From contig JAZDLC010000488.1 of the NCBI GenBank assembly GCA_043802345.1, forward strand, positions 1-29,840: a stretch of DNA of 29,840 nt, in the 5' to 3' direction. Origin of the DNA: JAZDLC01 sp043802345 (lineage in GTDB: Bacteria; Planctomycetota; B15-G4; JADJEK01). The translations under genes and the position numbers were made by a program. Below are positions 16,732 through 25,860 of this stretch, one piece after another (position 1 is the first letter of the stretch; every line of letters begins with the position of its first letter). Under the pieces are notes generated by a model. The model had not been told where the DNA came from, made no database searches, and saw nothing but the letters and a program-made list of their open reading frames with translations.

Positions 16732-17181
16732 TCAGGCCTCACCGAGCGCCTCGCGAACTTTCGCGATCAGGCGAGCGGTCCGGTACGGCTTTTGAATGAA
16801 GTCGGACGGTCTCCCGTCTTCAAAACGGTGGATGACTTCGTGCGCGCTGTAACCGCTCGACAGGATGACAACCGCGTCGTCGCGCACTCGCCGCAGCTCG
16901 CGAAAGGTTTCTTCGCCGTCCATCCGTGGCATGGTCAGGTCGAGAATCACGCAGCGAATCTCATCCGCCTTCTCGGAGTAGATCTCGAGCGCCTCCTCCC
17001 CGCTCGTGGCCGTGAGCACGGTGAGACCGACACCCTCGAGCATGCGCTTGCCCACGAAAAGGACGCTCTCCTCGTCGTCGACGAACAGGACGGTCCCGTG
17101 CCCCCGCCAACTCTCGGCCTTGGCGGGTTCTCGGGCCTCATGCTCCGCGGGCCCGTGTGGAAGAGGAGTACTGCCAGTCAT
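16732..17181 (-). CDS. Single receiver-domain response regulator
   Basis: The 149-residue protein has a ~28-residue polar N-terminal tail and one CheY-like receiver domain. It carries acidic D35-D36 ('VLFVDDEES'), phospho-acceptor D81 ('CVILDLTMPRMDG'), S108 ('VILSSGYS') and K131 ('DFIQKPYRT'). There is no output domain. The receiver resembles those at the C-terminus of hybrid histidine kinases ('SGYSAHEV', 'IQKPY'), so it may be a stand-alone phosphorelay intermediate or a detached kinase receiver. No kinase is encoded nearby. I start at the ATG at 17181, with a weak AGGGA upstream; the frame is open farther upstream, but that part is antisense to the CopD-like gene and non-protein-like. Confidence 0.85.
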   Translation of the reverse strand: MTGSTPLPHGPAEHEAREPAKAESWRGHGTVLFVDDEESVLFVGKRMLEGVGLTVLTATSGEEALEIYSEKADEIRCVILDLTMPRMDGEETFRELRRVRDDAVVILSSGYSAHEVIHRFEDGRPSDFIQKPYRTARLIAKVREALGEA

Positions 17182-17379
17182 TTCGAGTCCCTGGATCGTT
17201 CGGAGCTTTGACAGAGCAACGCCCTTCGCCCTCCGATAGCCCCGGATTCGAGCGACGCGATTCCAAAACCGCCAGAGTGGCGGCCATGTCGTTACCCCTA
17301 TGGTAGCATCAGCGGCTGTCCGCCTCCCTGCCAGTGTCCGGGGAGGCACCAGAGGATCCAAACCGAGGACCGTTTCCAA

Positions 17380-17838
17380 ATGCTCATCTCTCTTGCTCTT
17401 CACACCCTGGCGACGATTCTCTGGGTCGGGGGCATGTTCTTCGCGTACGTCTGTCTCCGTCCCGCGGTCGGCCGGATCGAACCGCCGGAGGAGCGCCTGA
17501 AGTTGTGGCGGCACACCTTCGCCCGCTTCTTCCCCTGGGTCTGGCTGTCGATCGCAGCCCTGCTGGGATCCGGACTCTGGATCACCCTCGTTCCGATGGG
17601 TGGCTTCGGCAAGGTTGCGGTTCATGTCCACATCATGATGACGCTCGGCATTCTGATGATGGCGCTGTTCGCCCGCCTCTTCTTCGCCGGCTGGAGGAAG
17701 TTCGCCGCGGCGGTCGACGCCGGCGAGTTCGAGCCGGCGAAGGTTCAACTGGCTCGAATCCGGCATGTGGTGGCCGTCAACCTCATCCTCGGAGTCGCGA
17801 CCGCGGTCATCGGAGTGACGGGAAAGTACTGGGGCTGA
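17380..17838 (+). CDS. CopD-like four-helix integral membrane protein
   Basis: The 152-residue protein has four hydrophobic helices (about residues 2-22, 46-66, 80-102 and 127-146) and little else. 'LHTLATILWVGGMFFAYVCLRP' in TM1, 'WVWLSIAALLGSGLW' in TM2, 'VHVHIMMTLGILM' in TM3 and 'RIRHVVAVNLILGV' in TM4 match the pattern of the CopD family and related heme- or copper-linked inner-membrane proteins. Histidines H8, H85, H87 and one near 127 are candidate metal or heme ligands. CopD itself takes part in copper uptake, but many relatives of this size are uncharacterised, so copper transport is uncertain. It lies 44 bp before the addB-like gene and is unrelated to it in function. Confidence 0.82.
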   Translation: MLISLALHTLATILWVGGMFFAYVCLRPAVGRIEPPEERLKLWRHTFARFFPWVWLSIAALLGSGLWITLVPMGGFGKVAVHVHIMMTLGILMMALFARLFFAGWRKFAAAVDAGEFEPAKVQLARIRHVVAVNLILGVATAVIGVTGKYWG

Positions 17839-17882
17839 CTCCCTGTTTGTCGCGGGTCGGCGCGATCGGTAGTCTCGGCAGG

Positions 17883-19775
17883 ATGAGGCGGTACTACCGG
17901 GGCGACTTCCAGCCGGAACTGGAGGCCGCCTTCTTGAACGAACTGAGGGGGATGCGGCGGGAAGACCCGCTCGAGCCGGTCGTGGTCGTGGTCCCGTCGA
18001 ACCTGCTGAAGCTCCATCTGAGGCGGCTGCCGGCGCGGCGCGGACTCCCTCATCTGAACGTCCGCTTCCTCACCCTGCTCGACCTGGCAAGGACGCTGGC
18101 GGAGCCGGAACTGATCGAGAGGGGGCTCTCGATTCTGCCTCCCGTCGGACGGGAGATGCTGGCCAGGGACGTGGCCAGAAGCGCCGGACCCGGTACCTAC
18201 TTCCACGAAGTCCGGGAGCTTGCGGGATTCGCGGCGGTGCTGGCGGCCACCATCCGCGACGTACGGGACTGCTGGATCGACGCGGGCCGGCTGAGGGATG
18301 CCGCAAAGAGCCGGAAGATCCGCGACTTCGCGAGCCTGCTGGAGGAGTACGAGCAAAGGCTCGACAGAGCGCGCTTCGCCGACGAGTCGGATCTCCTGCG
18401 CTTCGCCGAGGGTGCGGCGAAGGAGCACTCGTTCCTGGACCTGAAACATCCGTTGCTGGTGTACGGATTCTACGACTTCACCTCGGCCCAGCGGCGGTTC
18501 CTGACAGCCGCCATCCGCCGGGCCGGCGCGATCTACTTCACTCCCATCCTGGAGGGAGCGGCGTTCGCGTACGGACAGCCGACCCTCGACTATCTCGACT
18601 CGCTCGGATTCGAGTCGGCGTCGCCGCCCCGGACCGAACCGGAGCGGACGCCTCTCGCGAGTCTGCGATGTTCGTTGTTCCGCGCTCCGAAGGCGGGCGA
18701 CCCTGTTCAAAGCGACGGCAGCGTGCGCATCCTCTCCTGTCCCGGAGCGCCCCGGGAGGCGAAGGAGATCGTGCGCCTGGTCAAGCAGCAGGCGAAAGAA
18801 GGCATCCCTCTTTTCGAAATCGGTGTCGTCACCAGGGGAGCGGGAGGCACGTCGCTGCTGCGGGAAGCCTTCGACGCCTTCAGCGAGGCCGCCGAGCTGG
18901 AGCCGCAACAGCGCCCCTCGCTGTTCTTGCAAGGCGGACGGCCGGTGTTGGAGCAGCGTTCCGCCCGCTCGTTCCTGCTGCTTCTGGAGCTGCTGGAGGG
19001 GCGGCTCGCGCGCAAGCAGCTGTTCGAGTGGCTGTTCTTCTCGGGACACGATGAGCGGGCGCTCTCCATGGAGCGGCTGGCCCGGCGCGCCGCGGTGACC
19101 GGAGGAAGAAATCCGGACGAGTGGATGGATCGGCTGGGGCGGCTGAGGTCGGAACTGGAAACCGATCGGGAGCGGAACGAGGAACTGCTGCGTCATCCGG
19201 AGAGCGACGAGGCCTCCCGGGCGGTCGCGGACGAGCTGTTCTCGACGCGTCTCGAGGATCTTCTGCGCCTCACGGAGTTGATCCGGCGGCTGGCCGCGCT
19301 CGGTGACGGCCTGCGCTCCGCGAGCACCTACCGCGATCGGATCGACCTGGCGGTCGGGGGATTCCAGGAGCTGGGAGGCCGCCAGCCGGAGTGGCTGCCG
19401 GTCCTGGAGGAACTCGCGGTGCTGGACCGTGTCGGCGCTGCGGCCGACCTGCGGACGTTCATCGACGCAGTGGAGACCTGTCTGAGGGGAGCCGGTTCAG
19501 GGGAGGGACGCTTCCAGCAGGGTCTGCTCATCGGCAGCCTGCTGCCCGTTCGCGGGCTCCCGTTTCGCGTGCTGGTCCTGCCGGGACTGGTCGACGGCCA
19601 GTTCCCGAGGAGCCCCGTGCCCGACCCGATCCTCCTGGATCACGAGCGGGTCCTCTTGACGGACCGGCTGCTGCCGCCGGGAGACGTGGGGCTGCCTCTT
19701 GGCAGGAAAGCGCGGGACAGGACCGCATGCTGTTCCGGCTGGCGGTGGCCGCGGCGAGGGAGCGGCTGGTGCTGA
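17883..19775 (+). CDS. AddB-like helicase-nuclease subunit, 5' part (frame broken)
   Basis: This is the N-terminal ~610 residues of an AddB/PD-(D/E)XK-type recombination subunit, from the ATG at 17883 ('MRRYYRGDFQPELEAAFLNEL'). The helicase-like body is recognisable: 'VVVVVPSNLLKLHLRR', 'LLVYGFYDFTSAQRRFL', 'VRILSCPGAPREAKEIVRLVKQQ', 'IGVVTRG' and 'GLPFRVLVLPGLVDGQFPR'. No Walker A is present at the N-terminus, so this subunit is probably not an ATPase motor. The family-like reading continues to 'VGLPLGRK' (codon AAA at 19707). It then turns into unrelated residues and stops at 19775, while the expected continuation is in the -1 frame. One missing base near 19707-19716 explains this. It could be a sequencing or assembly error or a real mutation. 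Confidence 0.8.
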   Translation: MRRYYRGDFQPELEAAFLNELRGMRREDPLEPVVVVVPSNLLKLHLRRLPARRGLPHLNVRFLTLLDLARTLAEPELIERGLSILPPVGREMLARDVARSAGPGTYFHEVRELAGFAAVLAATIRDVRDCWIDAGRLRDAAKSRKIRDFASLLEEYEQRLDRARFADESDLLRFAEGAAKEHSFLDLKHPLLVYGFYDFTSAQRRFLTAAIRRAGAIYFTPILEGAAFAYGQPTLDYLDSLGFESASPPRTEPERTPLASLRCSLFRAPKAGDPVQSDGSVRILSCPGAPREAKEIVRLVKQQAKEGIPLFEIGVVTRGAGGTSLLREAFDAFSEAAELEPQQRPSLFLQGGRPVLEQRSARSFLLLLELLEGRLARKQLFEWLFFSGHDERALSMERLARRAAVTGGRNPDEWMDRLGRLRSELETDRERNEELLRHPESDEASRAVADELFSTRLEDLLRLTELIRRLAALGDGLRSASTYRDRIDLAVGGFQELGGRQPEWLPVLEELAVLDRVGAAADLRTFIDAVETCLRGAGSGEGRFQQGLLIGSLLPVRGLPFRVLVLPGLVDGQFPRSPVPDPILLDHERVLLTDRLLPPGDVGLPLGRKARDRTACCSGWRWPRRGSGWC

Positions 19776-21100
19776 CCTATCCGCGGGTGGAGCCGGTCAG
19801 CGGCTCCGAGTTGATTCCCTCCCCGCTCCTGCTGGCCGCCGCGGAAGTGCTCGAGGGGCGCAGGATCTCCATCTCCGAGCTGGACGGGATCGGGTCCGCC
19901 ACGCGCGTCCCGGTCCACCCGCCCCTGGAGAGGTTGGATCTGGAGGCCCTGGACCTGGTGGAGTTCGACCTGGGCCTCATCGCAAAGGCGGTGCGGTCCG
20001 GCGACGCCGCCGCAATCCGGGCCCTCGCTGAACTGCAGCCGACCGTTCTGGACGCGCTCACCTGCGAGATGGGACGCTGGACCGAGCGCCGCTACACCTG
20101 CTTCGACGGTCTGCTCTCCCGCGGGCTGGCGCGAGAGCTCCTGGAGCAGCCGCCGGGGCGCGCGGCCGGGTCGCCCTACTCCCCCTCGCAGCTCGAGGAG
20201 TATGCGGGCTGCCCCTTCCGCTCCTTTGCGAGGCGCGTCCTGGGTCTCCCGGAACCGGAGGAGGAGGATGACCTGGTGGCGATCGACGCGCTGGAACGGG
20301 GATCCCTGCTGCACTCGATCCTGGAGCGGTTCCTTTCGGGTTGGATCGCGGCGGGCGAGCCGTTCCCCCCCGGCGAAGAGCGGGCCGCCGCGGCGCTCGA
20401 GCAGTTGCTGCTCGAGGCCCGCCGGCAGTTCGACTGCTTCCTCGAGGGACGCGCCCCGGCCCATCCGTTCCTCTTTGCGATCGAGAAGCAGCGCATGGAG
20501 GCCGACCTGCGCTTCTTCCTGGAAACCGAGATCGAGGCCGCCCAGGGCCGCGGACCGTCCCTGTTCGAGGTGCGTTTCGGGCGCGAGGGTGGCCTGCCGG
20601 CCCTTCTGGTCGGCCCGGGACGGATTCCTGTCGCGGGCAGCATCGATCGGGTCGACCTCGCCGCGGACGGCGTCCACGCCACCGTGATCGACTACAAGAC
20701 CGGCAGTACCTTCCCCTGGAAGGGAGAGCTGGCCGGCGGCCGGAAGGTGCAGCTTCCGCTTTACGCGCTGGCCCTGGAGGAGGTCGCCCGTCCCGGCAGG
20801 GAGACCGTGGTCGATCAGGCCGAATATTTCTTCATGACGCGCAAGGGGAATGGAGTGCGCCGGCAAGCAGAGTCCGATTCCTGGCACGGCGGTGAGAAGT
20901 CGCGGTTGGCGCGGGCCGTGCGGCGGATCGTTTCCGCTCTGCGTCGCGGCGTCTTCCTGGCCGACCCCAGGGACGGGGCGCAGTGCGAGTTCTGTCCGTA
21001 CAAACTGGTCTGCGGCCTGGGGGCGGGACTGGAGCAGAGATTCGAGAGGAAGTCGCGCCACGGCGCCGTGCGGCGCTACTTCGCACTGGAGGACGCATGA
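19727..21100 (+). CDS. AddB-like subunit, 3' part: PD-(D/E)XK nuclease with Fe-S cysteines
   Basis: This is the C-terminal part of the AddB-like protein in the shifted frame; homologous reading resumes at about 19712 and the first ATG is 19727 ('MLFRLAVAAARERLVLTYPRVE'). The RecB-like nuclease domain is intact, with D in 'GSIDRVDL' (codon 20645) and D and K in 'VIDYKTG' (codons 20690 and 20696). Four cysteines at codons 20210, 20984, 20993 and 21011 (one in 'YAGCPFRSF', three in 'CEFCPYKLVC') match the 4Fe-4S staple of AddB-type nucleases. The stop overlaps the next gene in an ATGA arrangement, which shows translational coupling to addA. Because every catalytic residue survives, the full-length protein is probably functional if the frameshift is an artefact. 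Confidence 0.8.
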   Translation: MLFRLAVAAARERLVLTYPRVEPVSGSELIPSPLLLAAAEVLEGRRISISELDGIGSATRVPVHPPLERLDLEALDLVEFDLGLIAKAVRSGDAAAIRALAELQPTVLDALTCEMGRWTERRYTCFDGLLSRGLARELLEQPPGRAAGSPYSPSQLEEYAGCPFRSFARRVLGLPEPEEEDDLVAIDALERGSLLHSILERFLSGWIAAGEPFPPGEERAAAALEQLLLEARRQFDCFLEGRAPAHPFLFAIEKQRMEADLRFFLETEIEAAQGRGPSLFEVRFGREGGLPALLVGPGRIPVAGSIDRVDLAADGVHATVIDYKTGSTFPWKGELAGGRKVQLPLYALALEEVARPGRETVVDQAEYFFMTRKGNGVRRQAESDSWHGGEKSRLARAVRRIVSALRRGVFLADPRDGAQCEFCPYKLVCGLGAGLEQRFERKSRHGAVRRYFALEDA

Positions 21101-24100
21101 CCTCCGAACCGATGGACGCGGGGGAGCGGGCGCGGGCGATGAACGAGCTGGAGACCTCGTTTCTGGTGGAGGCGGGCGCGGGGACCGGCAAGACGACGAT
21201 CCTGGTCGAGCGGCTGGTGCGCCTGCTGGAGCGAGGAACCGGCATGGAACGGATCGCCGCGATCACCTTCACGGAGAAGGCGGCCGCGGAGCTGAAGGTG
21301 CGGCTCGGGGAACGCCTGGAGGAGTGCGTGGTCAGCGCCCGCGGGAGCGGAGATCAGGCGCTCGCGGAACGGTTCGAGAGGGCCCTCCTGGATCTCGATC
21401 GGGCGCAGGTCACCACGATCCATGGCTTCTGCGCTTCCATTCTCAGGGAGCGGCCGGTGGAGGCTGGGGTCGATCCCGGCTTCGAGGTCGCCGACGCGGA
21501 CCGCCGCGATGTCCTGTTCGAGGAGGCCTTTGACCAGTTCCTGGCGGAGCTCTTCGCCGAGGAATCCGCGGGGCTCCGGGCGGCGCTGGAGGCGGGCATC
21601 GGCCTGCCCTGGCTGAGGGAGCTCTGCAGCAACCTGATCGAGCAGCGGGATCTGCTGGAGCGGCTGGTGCTCGACAAAGAGGAGCCGGCCGATCCGCAGG
21701 ATGTCTGTCTGGGCTTCACCGAACTCGTGCGTTTCCTGGAGCAGAGCCGGGCCGCCTGCAGGAAGCCGGACGAAGACAAGCTCATCCCGCAGATCGATCG
21801 GCTCTCGGCATTCTCCCGATCGCTGGCCGGTCTCAGCCCTCTCGAGATGGCCGCGCGGCTGCTGGAGAAGGGAGTGGCGGGTCCAAAGGGAAGCCAGGGG
21901 AACTGGGCGAGCAAGGAGACCCTGAAGGAGTGCAAGGAGAGGATCAACGCCTTCCGCGCCCTCCTGGAGGAGCGGAAGGAACGAGAGAAGGAACGGCGGG
22001 CCGTGGGCCTCTTGCGGGATCTGCTGCGGCTGCCCGAAGCGTACGAGCGGGTGAAGCGGCGCAACCGGGCGCTCGACTTCTCCGACCTGCTGATCCGGAC
22101 CCGGGATCTCCTCCTGCGGGACACCGAGGTCCGGCGGGACTTTCAGCGGCGATTCCAGGCGATCCTGCTGGACGAGTTCCAGGACACCGACCCGCTGCAG
22201 GCCGAGATCGCGTTCTTCCTGGCGGAGGATCCCGGCACCGGGCCGGCCGAGGACTGGAGCAAGGTCACGGTCGGGAAGGGGCGGCTGTTCCTGGTGGGAG
22301 ACCCGAAGCAGTCGATCTACCGGTTTCGCCGGGCCGACATCGAGGTCTACCAGCAGGCAAAGGAGCGGGTGGTCTTCTCTGGTGGCGCGGTCTTGAAGAT
22401 CCAGGTGAACTTCCGCTCGGCGCCGGCCATCCTGAAGTGGGTCAACCGCCGCTTCGAGAAGCTGCTGCAGCCGACCGAAGAGACCGCGTCGTTCCAGCCC
22501 GGCTACGTCAGCATCGAGCAGGCGCCCGGGGCCACCGATCTGGGGCCGGGCGTCTGGCTTCTGCGCGATTTCAAGCACGCGCCGTTCTACGCCAACGCGG
22601 GAGAGGCTCGAGCCGAGGAGGCGCGATGGGTGGCGGCCTTCCTGAAGCGAGCCGTCTGCGGAAAGGACCCGCTGCAGGTCCAGGAGCTGCGGGAGGGAAG
22701 GAGGATCGTCCGCCCGGCGCGCTTTGGCGACTGCGCCCTGCTCTTTCGGACCAGCACGGCATTCTCGATCCATGATGAGGCGCTCCGCTCGAACGGGATC
22801 CCGTACCGCTTCTGCGGCAGCAAGCATCTCTACAGCCGCGTGGAAGTGAAGGCGGCGGTCTCGCTCTTCCGTGCCCTGGACGATCCATCCGACGGCATCG
22901 CCCAGGTCGCCACGCTGCGTTCGCCGCTCTTTGGCGTCTCCGACGAGGACCTGGTCCGCTTCAGGATGCTGGGCGGACGGTTCGACGTCCTGTCCAGCGA
23001 TCCGGAAGGAACGCCGGAAGCGCTCTCGCGGGCCAGGGAACTGCTGCGGAACCTGCGCCGGCGCCGCTTTTCCATGGGGGTTGCCCGGTTCGTGCAGGAG
23101 GCCCTCGAGAAGACCCGGGCCCTGGAGTTGTTCCTGCTGAAGCCGATGGGCGAGCAGCGCGTGGCCAACCTCCGGAGCTTCGTCGACCGGGCCCGCAAGC
23201 TGGAGGAGGCCGGCCGGACGACGTTCCGATCGTTCGTGGAGCACATCCGCGGCCAGGAACTCGGGCGCCGCGACGAGGAGGAGTCGTCCCTCCTGGACGA
23301 GGGGGACGATCTGGTCCAGGTCATGACCATACACAAGTCGAAAGGACTCGAGTTCCCGATCGTGGTGCTTTGCGACCTGGACGGAAAGGCGCGGGCGGGA
23401 GACTCGTTTCTGTTCCACCGGGGACCGCCTCCCGTCGTCGCATTCAGCGGCGCCTCCCTGCGGACGCCCGGCTTCGCCGAACTCGAAACCCGCGACCGCC
23501 TGCGGGAGGATGCGGAGCGCCGCCGGCTGCTGTACGTGGCGGCGACCAGGGCTCGCTGTCATCTGGTGCTGCCTCACTTTCGCACGGAGAAGGGGACGAG
23601 CCCCCTGTTCGTTCACCTCGCCGAGGACCCACTGTTCCAGGCCGGCGAGGAAGAGCCCTGCGTCGTTCCAAGGGAGTCGCTCGACCTGTCCGCCGGGACG
23701 GCCCGGCCGTTCCGGATCGACTTGCACCTTGCGGGACCACCCGGGGAGAAGGTGGAGCGAATCGTGCGGGAACGGGCAGACTACCGCAGTTCCCTCCGAG
23801 GCCTGTTCACGGGAGCGCTGCACGAGAATCAGATCAGCTCCGCCACGGCCAGCAAGCACGGAGCAGAGCCGGAGCTGTCACGGGGATCCCCGCCGGCGGC
23901 AGCGGGACGTCCGGCCGGCATCCGGGGGAAGGAATTCGGCAGCCTGGTTCATGAGATCCTCGAGCGGATCGACCACAGGAAGCCGGCGCCTGATCTCGAG
24001 CGGCTCGCGAGACACCGCGCAGCGCTCCTCGGACTGGACGACGGCGCGGCCCGGCAGGCGCAAGGCCTGGTCAGGAGCTTCCTCGAGTCCGACCTGGCCG

Positions 24101-24405
24101 ATCGGGTTCGGGCGGCGCGCAGGATTCTGCCCGAAGTTCCGTTCGCCTTCCGCGCGGACGAGGGCCTCTTCGAGGGATCGATCGACCTGCTACTGGAAGA
24201 GGCGGACGGCACGCTGGTGGTCATCGACTTCAAGACGGATGATGTGCCTCCAGAGGATGTGAAGCTGCGGGCGGCTGGCTATCTCGACCAGGGGCGTCTG
24301 TATTCCCGGGCGGTGGAGGCCGTGACCGGCCGGCCCGCCGCGGAGGTCCTGTTCGCCTTCCTGCGGACTGGCCAGGTGGTCCAACTGGCCGCGAATGGTG
24401 CCTGA
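21097..24405 (+). CDS. addA: AddA-like UvrD/RecB-type helicase-nuclease
   Basis: The 1102-residue protein is the motor and nuclease subunit of an AddAB-type complex, which resects double-strand breaks for RecA-dependent repair. Superfamily 1 helicase motifs appear in order: Walker A 'EAGAGTGKTT' (K32), 'ITFTEKAAAELKVR', Walker B 'LLDEFQDTD' (D359-E360), 'LVGDPKQSIYRFR' (401-), 'VNFRSAP', 'TIHKSKGLEFPIVV' (H746-) and 'RRLLYVAATRAR'. The C-terminal RecB-type nuclease has 'GSLVHEILERI', D1030 ('GSIDLLLEE'), and D1044 and K1046 ('VIDFKTDD'). The ATG at 21097 overlaps the addB-like stop by four bases. An in-frame upstream extension exists but lies within addB. Confidence 0.95.
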   Translation: MTSEPMDAGERARAMNELETSFLVEAGAGTGKTTILVERLVRLLERGTGMERIAAITFTEKAAAELKVRLGERLEECVVSARGSGDQALAERFERALLDLDRAQVTTIHGFCASILRERPVEAGVDPGFEVADADRRDVLFEEAFDQFLAELFAEESAGLRAALEAGIGLPWLRELCSNLIEQRDLLERLVLDKEEPADPQDVCLGFTELVRFLEQSRAACRKPDEDKLIPQIDRLSAFSRSLAGLSPLEMAARLLEKGVAGPKGSQGNWASKETLKECKERINAFRALLEERKEREKERRAVGLLRDLLRLPEAYERVKRRNRALDFSDLLIRTRDLLLRDTEVRRDFQRRFQAILLDEFQDTDPLQAEIAFFLAEDPGTGPAEDWSKVTVGKGRLFLVGDPKQSIYRFRRADIEVYQQAKERVVFSGGAVLKIQVNFRSAPAILKWVNRRFEKLLQPTEETASFQPGYVSIEQAPGATDLGPGVWLLRDFKHAPFYANAGEARAEEARWVAAFLKRAVCGKDPLQVQELREGRRIVRPARFGDCALLFRTSTAFSIHDEALRSNGIPYRFCGSKHLYSRVEVKAAVSLFRALDDPSDGIAQVATLRSPLFGVSDEDLVRFRMLGGRFDVLSSDPEGTPEALSRARELLRNLRRRRFSMGVARFVQEALEKTRALELFLLKPMGEQRVANLRSFVDRARKLEEAGRTTFRSFVEHIRGQELGRRDEEESSLLDEGDDLVQVMTIHKSKGLEFPIVVLCDLDGKARAGDSFLFHRGPPPVVAFSGASLRTPGFAELETRDRLREDAERRRLLYVAATRARCHLVLPHFRTEKGTSPLFVHLAEDPLFQAGEEEPCVVPRESLDLSAGTARPFRIDLHLAGPPGEKVERIVRERADYRSSLRGLFTGALHENQISSATASKHGAEPELSRGSPPAAAGRPAGIRGKEFGSLVHEILERIDHRKPAPDLERLARHRAALLGLDDGAARQAQGLVRSFLESDLADRVRAARRILPEVPFAFRADEGLFEGSIDLLLEEADGTLVVIDFKTDDVPPEDVKLRAAGYLDQGRLYSRAVEAVTGRPAAEVLFAFLRTGQVVQLAANGA

Positions 24406-24485
24406 CAGGCCGGCGAGGCAGCGCGGAGCGCTCAGTCGCCTGCTCGCGGTCGGCATCCCGCGTTGCACAGAACTTGCCGTACTGC

Positions 24486-24514
24486 TTGCATCAAATCGCT
24501 CCGCGGGATGATAT
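24486..24514 (+). promoter_or_regulatory. Possible sigma-70-type promoter for the hydrolase-M64 pair
   Basis: TTGCAT (24486-24491), a 17-bp spacer and TGATAT (24509-24514) resemble a -35/-10 pair in the 211-bp gap after addA. It would serve the lipoprotein gene starting at 24617 with a ~95-base leader. The match is moderate. Confidence 0.35.
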
Positions 24515-24616
24515 GGAGCGTTGACAGGGCGCCATGAAGTCAGAGCAGACCTGGACTCGTGCATGGCGGCCGAGATCGAGGCGGAACAGGAAGCGGCAGA
24601 TGGGTGGATTCGGGAG

Positions 24617-25825
24617 ATGACAAGGTCGGTGCCGTGCCTCGCCGCGCCATGGCGGAACCCTCTATGCTCTCTGGCACTACTGGTGCTCGTGGGGCTGCCG
24701 GCCGTTGCCGGATGCTCCTCCTTCCAGGCCGCCGACCCCTCCCGCCTGCGATCGGTCTGGTACCCCGAGCCGATCCCCGACGCCTGGTGGCCGGCCAGGC
24801 AGAAGCTGGCCTCCGCGAGTTGGGAGCTTCCCCCGGACAGATTGCTCCGGGATGCTGCGGTGGAGGAGGGTTCCGAGGTGGTCAAGCACCATCCCTTCTT
24901 GCGCGTGGTCACGACCATGCCGTGCGGACAGGGTCTGGTCCGGGCGCTCCGGCCCACCGACCGGGAGGGGAACCTGCTGGCAGCCGATCGGATGCCCCAG
25001 TTCGACTTCGTCTCGGCGAGTGATCCGTCCAGCATCGATCTCTCCAGGGTCGGCGAGTTGTTCGAGCTGGTGGAGCCGGATGGACCCCCGCGGGGGCTGG
25101 TGGTCGGGGTCGCGGGCTCCCGTGGCGCCGAGGCTGCGGAGGATCTCTTCAGCGAGTTGCTGGATCGGGGGTACGCGGTGCTGCGGACCTCGATGACCCG
25201 CGTGGTGAGGCAAAAGGTGACCGTGCATCTTCTGGGGGACCGGGATCTCGATCCGGCTGCCCGCGAGATCGCGGCGGCCGTGGACGATCGGCTGGCGGAA
25301 AAGGCGTACGCGATCGAGGCGATGCTGGAGTACCTGGCGGCGCGGCGGCCCGACCTGCCGAGGAAACCGCTGGTATTGGCCGGCTTCGCATCGGGAGCGG
25401 CCGCCCTGCCGGTGGCGGCGGCGAGGCTGGGCAGCAGGGTCGATGCCGCGGTTCTGGTGGCGGCCGGGGCCAACCTGCTCGAGGTTTCGCTGACGGGCAA
25501 GGAGATCGAAACCGGGATTGAAGTGATCTGCGGCGACTACGAGCTGGTCGGGCGCGATCTTCGCTGGCTCTCGGATCTCTACCTGGCCGAGTCGCGCCTT
25601 GACCCATTCCACACCAGCCGTTTCCTGGGACGTTCGCCGGTGCTGATTCTCCACAGCCGCTTCGACGAGGTGGTGCCGGCCTGGACCGGCGAGCTGCTGT
25701 ACCAGCGGCTGGGCCGCCCCGATCGGTTGCGCATTCTCGGAGGTCACGACAGCGCGCTCGGCCATGCCTCCTCCGAGGCCGAGTGGGTCGGCGACTGGAT
25801 CGACCAGGCCTGCGGGATCCGGTAG
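24617..25825 (+). CDS. Alpha/beta-hydrolase-fold lipoprotein with an altered nucleophile motif
   Basis: From the ATG at 24617 the product has 402 residues and starts with a lipoprotein signal ('LCSLALLVLVGLPAVAGCSS'). In-frame ATGs at 24521 and 24563 would only add a charged stretch ahead of the signal. The fold is suggested by 'GLVVGVAGSRGAEA' (oxyanion-loop-like strand), a nucleophile-elbow segment 'LVLAGFASGAAALPVA', 'PVLILHSRFDEVVPAW' (acid) and 'LGGHDSALG' (histidine). The elbow reads G-F-A-S-G: A258 is where G-x-S-x-G has serine, and the serine is one residue later. The protein may be catalytically inactive, use S259 unusually, or the alignment may be off. Its stop is 35 bp before the M64 peptidase gene, so the two exported proteins probably form one unit. 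Confidence 0.75.
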   Translation: MTRSVPCLAAPWRNPLCSLALLVLVGLPAVAGCSSFQAADPSRLRSVWYPEPIPDAWWPARQKLASASWELPPDRLLRDAAVEEGSEVVKHHPFLRVVTTMPCGQGLVRALRPTDREGNLLAADRMPQFDFVSASDPSSIDLSRVGELFELVEPDGPPRGLVVGVAGSRGAEAAEDLFSELLDRGYAVLRTSMTRVVRQKVTVHLLGDRDLDPAAREIAAAVDDRLAEKAYAIEAMLEYLAARRPDLPRKPLVLAGFASGAAALPVAAARLGSRVDAAVLVAAGANLLEVSLTGKEIETGIEVICGDYELVGRDLRWLSDLYLAESRLDPFHTSRFLGRSPVLILHSRFDEVVPAWTGELLYQRLGRPDRLRILGGHDSALGHASSEAEWVGDWIDQACGIR

Positions 25826-25860
25826 ACTTCCAGAGCCCTGTTTCTAGCGATGGCGAGCCG

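Noticed and set aside
17182..17766. N-terminal extension of the receiver-domain protein by 195 codons
   Set aside because: The extension is antisense to the CopD-like gene and reads as charged low-complexity sequence; the ATG at 17181 gives a normal receiver protein.
17334..17882. N-terminal extension of the addB-like frame over the CopD-like gene
   Set aside because: The upstream residues are arginine/glycine-rich and non-protein-like; the CopD-like frame is the real one there, and the family-like sequence starts at 17883.
19700..19720. Programmed -1 ribosomal frameshift in the addB-like gene
   Set aside because: No canonical X-XXY-YYZ slippery heptamer is in frame at the junction and I see no obvious stimulatory structure; an error or mutation is simpler.
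21076..23859. Minus-strand open frame of 927 codons opposite addA
   Set aside because: It is antisense to a gene with every helicase motif in place, and its composition is not protein-like.
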